Part shown: positions 59,539 through 64,000 of the stretch, in pieces
Layout of the letters: each line of letters starts with the position of its first letter
Position numbering within the stretch: position 1 is the first letter of the stretch
Position numbers and translations under genes: made by a program
Source of the DNA: Hyphomicrobiales bacterium
Lineage (GTDB): Bacteria; Pseudomonadota; Alphaproteobacteria; Rhizobiales; Methyloligellaceae
Direction: 5' to 3'
DNA length: 64,000 nucleotides
NCBI GenBank assembly: GCA_021775555.1
Contig: JAJFHP010000003.1
Span: 53,949 to 117,948, forward strand
Notes under the pieces: generated by a model
Seen by the model: the letters and a program-made list of their open reading frames with translations, nothing else
Told to the model about the DNA's origin: nothing
Databases searched by the model: none

Positions 59539-60222
59539 GGCAATCTCCTCTATCACGTCCTGATTGTGCTGCGACCATAGGGCAGTTTTAGACTTTGCCA
59601 ATACAGCCTGACTCTTCAGGATAAGCCCGTCATCGAGTATCTGGAGGTGATTGGCCTTGAGTGTTGTTCCAGTGGACGTGATATCAACGATGATCTCCGC
59701 AGTGCCCGCGGCAACAGTCCCCTCCGTAGCCCCCAGACTTTCCACGATCCGGTAACCTGTCACGCCCTTGGAAGAAAAAAAGCGACGCGTGAGATTGAGA
59801 TATTTTGTTGCCACGCGCAGACGCCGGCCATGCTCACGGAAGAAGATGGCTGCAACCTCCTCGATATCGCTCATCTTTGAAACATCTAGCCAGCATGCAG
59901 GCACTGCAACAACGACATCCGCATTGCCAAATCCAAGCGGGCGCACAATATCGATACGCATCGCGTCTTCCTGACCAGATTCCCTGATCAGGTCTTCTCC
60001 GGTGATCCCGGCATGGACGCGCCCCAGTTTGAGTTGTTGCGTGATTTCAGACGCCGACAGAAAAGCAATCTCTACATCCGGCTTGCCGACGATTTCACCA
60101 CGGTAGCCACGCTCGTGGCCCGTTTTTCGGACCTGCATACCGGCACTCTCAAACATCTCGCTGGCGCGTTCCATCAACCGCCCCTTGGAAGGCAGGGCAA
60201 GAATGAGAGGGTCACTACTCAT
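59515..60222 (-). CDS. hisG: ATP phosphoribosyltransferase catalytic subunit, short form
   Basis: 235 aa. First step of histidine synthesis, joining ATP and PRPP. It is the short HisG that lacks the C-terminal ACT-like regulatory domain and needs HisZ, encoded just upstream. ALPSKGRLMERA near the start, the AGITGEDLIRES segment near 72 and the PRPP loop IVDITSTGTTLKANHL near 180-195 are present. The ATG overlaps the hisZ stop (ATGA), so the two subunits are made together. Confidence 0.95.
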   Translation of the reverse strand: MSSDPLILALPSKGRLMERASEMFESAGMQVRKTGHERGYRGEIVGKPDVEIAFLSASEITQQLKLGRVHAGITGEDLIRESGQEDAMRIDIVRPLGFGNADVVVAVPACWLDVSKMSDIEEVAAIFFREHGRRLRVATKYLNLTRRFFSSKGVTGYRIVESLGATEGTVAAGTAEIIVDITSTGTTLKANHLQILDDGLILKSQAVLAKSKTALWSQHNQDVIEEIALRLQPSV

Positions 60223-61397
60223 ATCGCACCCCCCTGTACGGCAGCCAGCAGTCGCTCCGTATGAATGGCCGAGCCAACTGCAGGTACGGGCTTAGGAGCA
60301 CCCAGACTTTGCAGCAAATCGTCATAGCGACCACCACCGGCAATCTGTCCGGAGCGTCCCTCACCAGGAATCTCTATCTGGAAAACATGGCCAGTGTAAT
60401 ATTCAAGATCCCGGCCGAACTCACTGTTGAAGACGATTTCATCAAGACCCAGAGAATGTTCCTCGAACTGATCCAGACGCGCGTTAGCAGCCTGGAGCGC
60501 TGTTCCCAGATCCAGTCCCGCGGCTCCAGTCATCTCCGAAATGAGAAAGAGCGATGCCCGGGGAGATCCCGAAACAGCAAGATACTCCTCAATCAGCTTT
60601 ACTGTCCCTGCAGATAGCGGGGGTGTTTCCATATCCGCAGAGCGGCCGAGCAGGCGTTCAGTGATCTCACTCAAAGAACGGTCGCCATCGAGCGGAACAC
60701 CGGCCTTCTCCAGATGGGCGGATACAAGAGCCTCAGAAGCCGATATATCACTGGGGTCGAGAGTAATAATCAGTGCGGCTTCCACCTCACCCAGAGAACC
60801 GGCAGGCGATGTCGCCAGCTGATTGAGCAAATCCCTGAATACGGGTGGGCGCCAGAAAAAGTGACGCAACCGCAAACGCCAGCGCTCCGGGATATCCAAA
60901 GCCTGGATCAGCGCTTCAAATAGGCCAAGGTCTCCAATTCGTAAATTGAAATCCTTAAGACCTGCCGCCTTTACGGCTTCGACAACAAGGCCGGTAACTT
61001 CGGCTTCCGAAAGCTCACGGTCGCCACCACCGATATGCTCTATGCCTGCCTGTCTGAATTCTCGCGGACGCATGGCATCACCGCCCCCGGGCTGGTAGCG
61101 GAAAGCTGGCCCGTTATAGCAATAGCGCGCTTCTACATCGCCCTTCGGGTGGCGCTCCAGATAAACCCTGCAAGCTGGCAGCGTCACATCGGGGCGAAGG
61201 CAAAGCTCTGCTCCATCCAGATCGGTGAAAACATAGGTGCGCCCCCGGATCGCCTCGCCCATGCGGTCGAGAAACAGATCGGCAGGCTGCAGATAGGCAG
61301 GTGCAACAAGCTCAAACCCCCGCCCTTTAAAAAGATCGGTGATTGAGTTGGCCTGAGCCTGCAAGGCTTCATAGCTGACGGAGGTTTCGGCAGTCAT
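60219..61397 (-). CDS. hisZ: ATP phosphoribosyltransferase regulatory subunit
   Basis: 392 aa from the ATG at 61397; the open frame upstream overlaps hisS in another frame and is not coding. A histidyl-tRNA synthetase paralogue without aminoacylation that activates short HisG and senses histidine. Seen: LRPDVTLPACRVY and RPREFRQAGIEHIGG near 110-125, and GGRYDDLLQSLG near 360. It starts 4 bp after hisS ends. Confidence 0.94.
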   Translation of the reverse strand: MTAETSVSYEALQAQANSITDLFKGRGFELVAPAYLQPADLFLDRMGEAIRGRTYVFTDLDGAELCLRPDVTLPACRVYLERHPKGDVEARYCYNGPAFRYQPGGGDAMRPREFRQAGIEHIGGGDRELSEAEVTGLVVEAVKAAGLKDFNLRIGDLGLFEALIQALDIPERWRLRLRHFFWRPPVFRDLLNQLATSPAGSLGEVEAALIITLDPSDISASEALVSAHLEKAGVPLDGDRSLSEITERLLGRSADMETPPLSAGTVKLIEEYLAVSGSPRASLFLISEMTGAAGLDLGTALQAANARLDQFEEHSLGLDEIVFNSEFGRDLEYYTGHVFQIEIPGEGRSGQIAGGGRYDDLLQSLGAPKPVPAVGSAIHTERLLAAVQGGAI

Positions 61398-61401
61398 GGC
61401 T

Positions 61402-62958
61402 TTAGCTTTCGTGCCGCGCGAATATCTCGCGCACCGCCTCGACGAGCTTGTCTTCGCTGACCGCAAACTGTGCCGGGCGCTCTGAACGCCACTCTTCGTT
61501 TGAGGCGATGGAGGCCGCCGCCTTCGCGCCCTCGACCAGATCCTTGATCTGGACTTCGCCTTTTGCCTTCTCGTCCGGACCCTGGATGACAACGCAGGGG
61601 CTGTTGCGCTGGTCGGCATATTTGAACTGAGCGCCCATGTTTTTCGGATTGCCGAGAAAAAGTTCCGCGCGGATGTCGGCATTGCGAAGGGTCTGCACCA
61701 TGCGCTGATAATCTGCCATGCAATCCTTGTCGAACACGCTGACGACCACGGGGCCACGTGTCTCGGCGTCCTTCAGCTTGCCGAGTAAATTGAGCGCTGC
61801 ATAGAGCCGTGATACGCCAATGGAGAACCCGGTCGCCGGGATTTCCTGCCCCTTGAAACGCGCCACAAGCCCGTCATAGCGCCCACCACCACCAACTGAA
61901 CCAAAGCGAATGGGACGGCCTTTTTCGTCCTTGGCTTCGAAGGTCAGTTCCGCCTCGAACACAGGGCCTGTGTAATATTCGAGGCCGCGGACGACGGAGG
62001 GGTCGATGACAATCCTATCGGACCCGTATCCCCCGGCTCTGAATAGTTTGACAAGAGCAAGAAGTGTTTCGCCCGCATCGATAAGAACAGGAATGGCTTT
62101 TCTTTCTCCATACCGAAGTATGCGCAATGCGTGCAGCTCGGATTCGTCGTCACCCAAGGAGCTCTGCGTACCTGCAATTGTATCTTGAATTTCCTTGTCC
62201 GTAAGTGTGGCGACCGGCGCAGACTCAATGAAATCTAGAATCTGGTCGATTTGCTCCTCAGTTAAGCCCGCGCCTTTCGTAAAATCTCCACTCTCATCCT
62301 TCCGCCCATCGCCCAGCAACAGACGAACGCCTTCCACTCCCAATCGGTCAAACTTGTCGATGGCCCTCAGCACGGTGAGCTTCTGACCTTCGTCGGTGAC
62401 GTCGATGCTTTCCAGAACCCCATCCAACACCTTGCGGTTGTTGACCTTGATGACATAATCGCCACGTGCGATGCCGAGCGCCTCCAGCGCATCGGCAGCC
62501 AGCATGCACATCTCGGCGTCTGCCGCGACACTGGATGCCCCAACCGTATCTGCATCGAACTGGGTGAATTCCCGGTAGCGCCCCGGCCCCGGTTTTTCGT
62601 TACGCCAGACGGAGCCCGTCTGGTAGCGCCGATAGGGCTTGGGAAGAGACTCAAAATTTTCCGCCACATAGCGTGCGAGCGGGGCTGTCAGGTCATAGCG
62701 AAGGGACATCCACTCCTCGTCATCATCGAGAAACGAGAACACGCCGGCATTGGGCCGCTCCTGGTCGGGCAAGAACTTGCCCAAAGCCTCGGTATATTCA
62801 AAGGCAGGGGTATCAAGCGGCTCGAATCCATATCGCTCATAGACCTCGCGGATGGTGCGCAGCATGGCGTCCTGCGCACGGATTTCCGCCGCGGGGATAT
62901 CCCTAAGGCCTTTCGGCAGCCGCGCCTTGGGACGCGACGTTTTTTTGGTCTTCGCCAT
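61402..62958 (-). CDS. hisS: histidine-tRNA ligase
   Basis: 518 aa from the ATG at 62958. Class II synthetase: motif 2 [23 protein letters not shown] near 115-137, with catalytic Arg; the histidine-binding [14 protein letters not shown] near 318 and [12 protein letters not shown] near 350; a C-terminal anticodon-binding domain. It is longer than the E. coli enzyme because of an insertion near 195-260, which is common in alphaproteobacteria. Head of the hisS-hisZ-hisG operon. Confidence 0.95.
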   Translation of the reverse strand: MAKTKKTSRPKARLPKGLRDIPAAEIRAQDAMLRTIREVYERYGFEPLDTPAFEYTEALGKFLPDQERPNAGVFSFLDDDEEWMSLRYDLTAPLARYVAENFESLPKPYRRYQTGSVWRNEKPGPGRYREFTQFDADTVGASSVAADAEMCMLAADALEALGIARGDYVIKVNNRKVLDGVLESIDVTDEGQKLTVLRAIDKFDRLGVEGVRLLLGDGRKDESGDFTKGAGLTEEQIDQILDFIESAPVATLTDKEIQDTIAGTQSSLGDDESELHALRILRYGERKAIPVLIDAGETLLALVKLFRAGGYGSDRIVIDPSVVRGLEYYTGPVFEAELTFEAKDEKGRPIRFGSVGGGGRYDGLVARFKGQEIPATGFSIGVSRLYAALNLLGKLKDAETRGPVVVSVFDKDCMADYQRMVQTLRNADIRAELFLGNPKNMGAQFKYADQRNSPCVVIQGPDEKAKGEVQIKDLVEGAKAAASIASNEEWRSERPAQFAVSEDKLVEAVREIFARHES

Positions 62959-63131
62959 AAGATGATATTCCGGGTTTGTGCGCACCCTGCCACACTGGGC
63001 ACGGGTTCTAACCTATCGTTATGAGTCCAGCAAGTTGGCCTGATTCAAGGGTGTGAACAGTATGAATGTCATATATGGCCCTGTAAGAATGTTTTTGACC
63101 TGCAACCCAAGGGTGAACGACAATAGAGACT

Positions 63132-63144
63132 CACCTTTGAGGTG
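63132..63144 (+). promoter_or_regulatory. short dyad before the RND adaptor gene
   Basis: CACCT-TTG-AGGTG is a perfect inverted repeat 17 bp before the ATG at 63162 and just before its AGGAGA ribosome site. A TTGACC at 63095-63100 might be a -35, with a weak -10 near 63119. An operator or a small 5' hairpin are both possible. Confidence 0.3.
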
Positions 63145-63161
63145 CAATCAAGGAGACTGGA

Positions 63162-64000
63162 ATGAGCAATAAGGCTCCACTAATTCTCACTCTGGGCTTG
63201 GCACTCACCACTCTTAGCGCCTGTGGGGATCAAGGCAGCACCGGTAAAGCCAAAGCTCCGGCGCCTGCTGTCGTCGTTACACCAGTGATCTCAAAGCCCG
63301 TTGCCGCTTCAACTGAGTTCGTCGGACAGACTGAAGCCTTCCAGTCGGTAGATTTGCGTGCGCGGGTTACGGGGTTCCTGCTCAAACAAAGCTTCAAGGA
63401 GGGCAACACGGTCAGGAAGGACGACGTGCTGTTCGTTATCGACCCTTCTGAATTCAACGCGAAGCGGGACGTGGCGGCAGCAAAGGTCGAGCACGCCAAA
63501 GCCGTAATTCTGGAAGCGGAAAACCAGTTGAAGCGGTACGCAAAGCTGGAAGCAAGCGGCACATTCAGCCCGGCGCAGCTAGACAAAGCCAAAGCTGACG
63601 AAGGCAAAGCCCGCGCAGACCTTGCCGCTGCCCAGGCTGATCTGAAGAGTGCTGAGCTTGACGTTGGATATACAAAAGTTATCGCCCCCTTGGATGGCCG
63701 AATTGGTGGCAGCTCGGTGGATGCTGGTAATCTGATTGGCCCTGACAGCGGTGTGCTGGCCACGGTAGTTGCTCTGGACCCCATCAAAGTGAACTTTGCA
63801 GTCTCGGAGCGCTCCTATCTGAACCACACCCAAGCCAACAAAGATGGCAAATCTGCCGGATTCACTCCAAAGATCAAACTCGCCAACGACCAGATTTATG
63901 CGCATGACGGCAAGCTCGACTTCATCGACAATCAAGTTGACCCATCAACCGGCACCATCAAAGTGCGCGTTGAATTTCCAAATCCTGATGCACTGATTTT
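63162..64000 (+). CDS. RND efflux periplasmic adaptor lipoprotein, N-terminal part
   Basis: 279 codons, running off the right end. It begins at an ATG with AGGAGA eight bases upstream. A lipoprotein signal ends in LSAC with the Cys at about residue 21. Then the membrane-fusion-protein pattern: VDLRARVTGFL near 66, a lipoyl half-motif, an alpha-helical hairpin rich in Ala, Lys and Asp (about 105-165), and VIAPLDGRIGGSSVDAGNLI near 175-195. It would link an RND pump in the inner membrane to an outer-membrane channel; the pump gene should follow outside the window. Confidence 0.92.
   Translation, partial: MSNKAPLILTLGLALTTLSACGDQGSTGKAKAPAPAVVVTPVISKPVAASTEFVGQTEAFQSVDLRARVTGFLLKQSFKEGNTVRKDDVLFVIDPSEFNAKRDVAAAKVEHAKAVILEAENQLKRYAKLEASGTFSPAQLDKAKADEGKARADLAAAQADLKSAELDVGYTKVIAPLDGRIGGSSVDAGNLIGPDSGVLATVVALDPIKVNFAVSERSYLNHTQANKDGKSAGFTPKIKLANDQIYAHDGKLDFIDNQVDPSTGTIKVRVEFPNPDALI

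Noticed and set aside
61398..61757. N-terminal extension of hisZ by 120 codons
   Set aside because: It overlaps hisS out of frame and reads as Arg/Ser-rich low-complexity; the family starts at the ATG at 61397.

Overview
The window is a gene-dense chromosomal segment of an alphaproteobacterium, most like the Hyphomicrobiales (rhizobial) lineage. This rests on gene content and order: the ctaC-ctaD-ctaB-(46-aa protein)-ctaG-ctaE-SURF1 cluster, thrC followed by an M16 peptidase, the rsmE/ubiA/DUF6101/cysQ/DUF4170 neighbourhood, an lpxK/DUF2093/xseA junction, a two-subunit HisG/HisZ pathway, and an alphaproteobacterial CheZ. I cannot name a genus. I see no tRNA, rRNA, CRISPR array, insertion sequence or prophage; almost everything is core chromosome.

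Layout. 1-4.3 kb: end of ispH, then thrB and rnhA; convergent peroxiredoxin; a DsbD-N-like secreted protein; YqgE. 4.3-16.9 kb: an unbroken minus-strand run read from ctaC down to a 7TM/PAS/GGDEF/EAL protein. It holds the aa3 cytochrome oxidase subunits and assembly factors (including a 46-codon gene at 13230-13370), then thrC, an M16 peptidase and an acetyltransferase. 17.3-25 kb: IalB-like protein, dodecin, a divergent DUF1127/LysR pair, purC, gshA, rsmE, ubiA, a DUF6101-like gene. 24.8-31 kb: an envelope block (cysQ, DUF4170, MsbA-like exporter, a DUF374-WaaA fusion, lpxK). 31-40.5 kb: xseA, purD, a haloacetate dehalogenase homologue, tadA, rluB, rsmD, mutL, pgi. 40.5-49 kb: a catalytic/non-catalytic pair of exported M16 proteins, a lipoprotein, lspA, ileS, ribF, a MaoC hydratase. 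49-53 kb: cheY-cheZ behind a tandem repeat, a HAD phosphatase and a membrane EAL protein. 53-56 kb: cytochrome P460, then groESL with a perfect CIRCE element. 56-59.5 kb: the most accessory-looking part, with a structured leader before an orphan 115-aa gene, a MarR/membrane-protein pair with matching palindromes, and a CelD-type acetyltransferase. 59.5-64 kb: hisS-hisZ-hisG and the start of an RND efflux adaptor.

The best candidate for something undescribed is the leader at 56262-56348. Its helices and several core bases resemble the SAM-I/SAM-IV riboswitch superfamily. It is followed by a perfect 7-bp hairpin that would hide the Shine-Dalgarno sequence of the orphan gene at 56434. Second-tier points are the DUF374-WaaA fusion, a hydrolase carrying the full fluoroacetate-dehalogenase residue set at matching positions, paired MarR-type operators, and a perfect 15-bp tandem repeat before cheYZ. 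All homology calls are from reading the sequence, without database searches.
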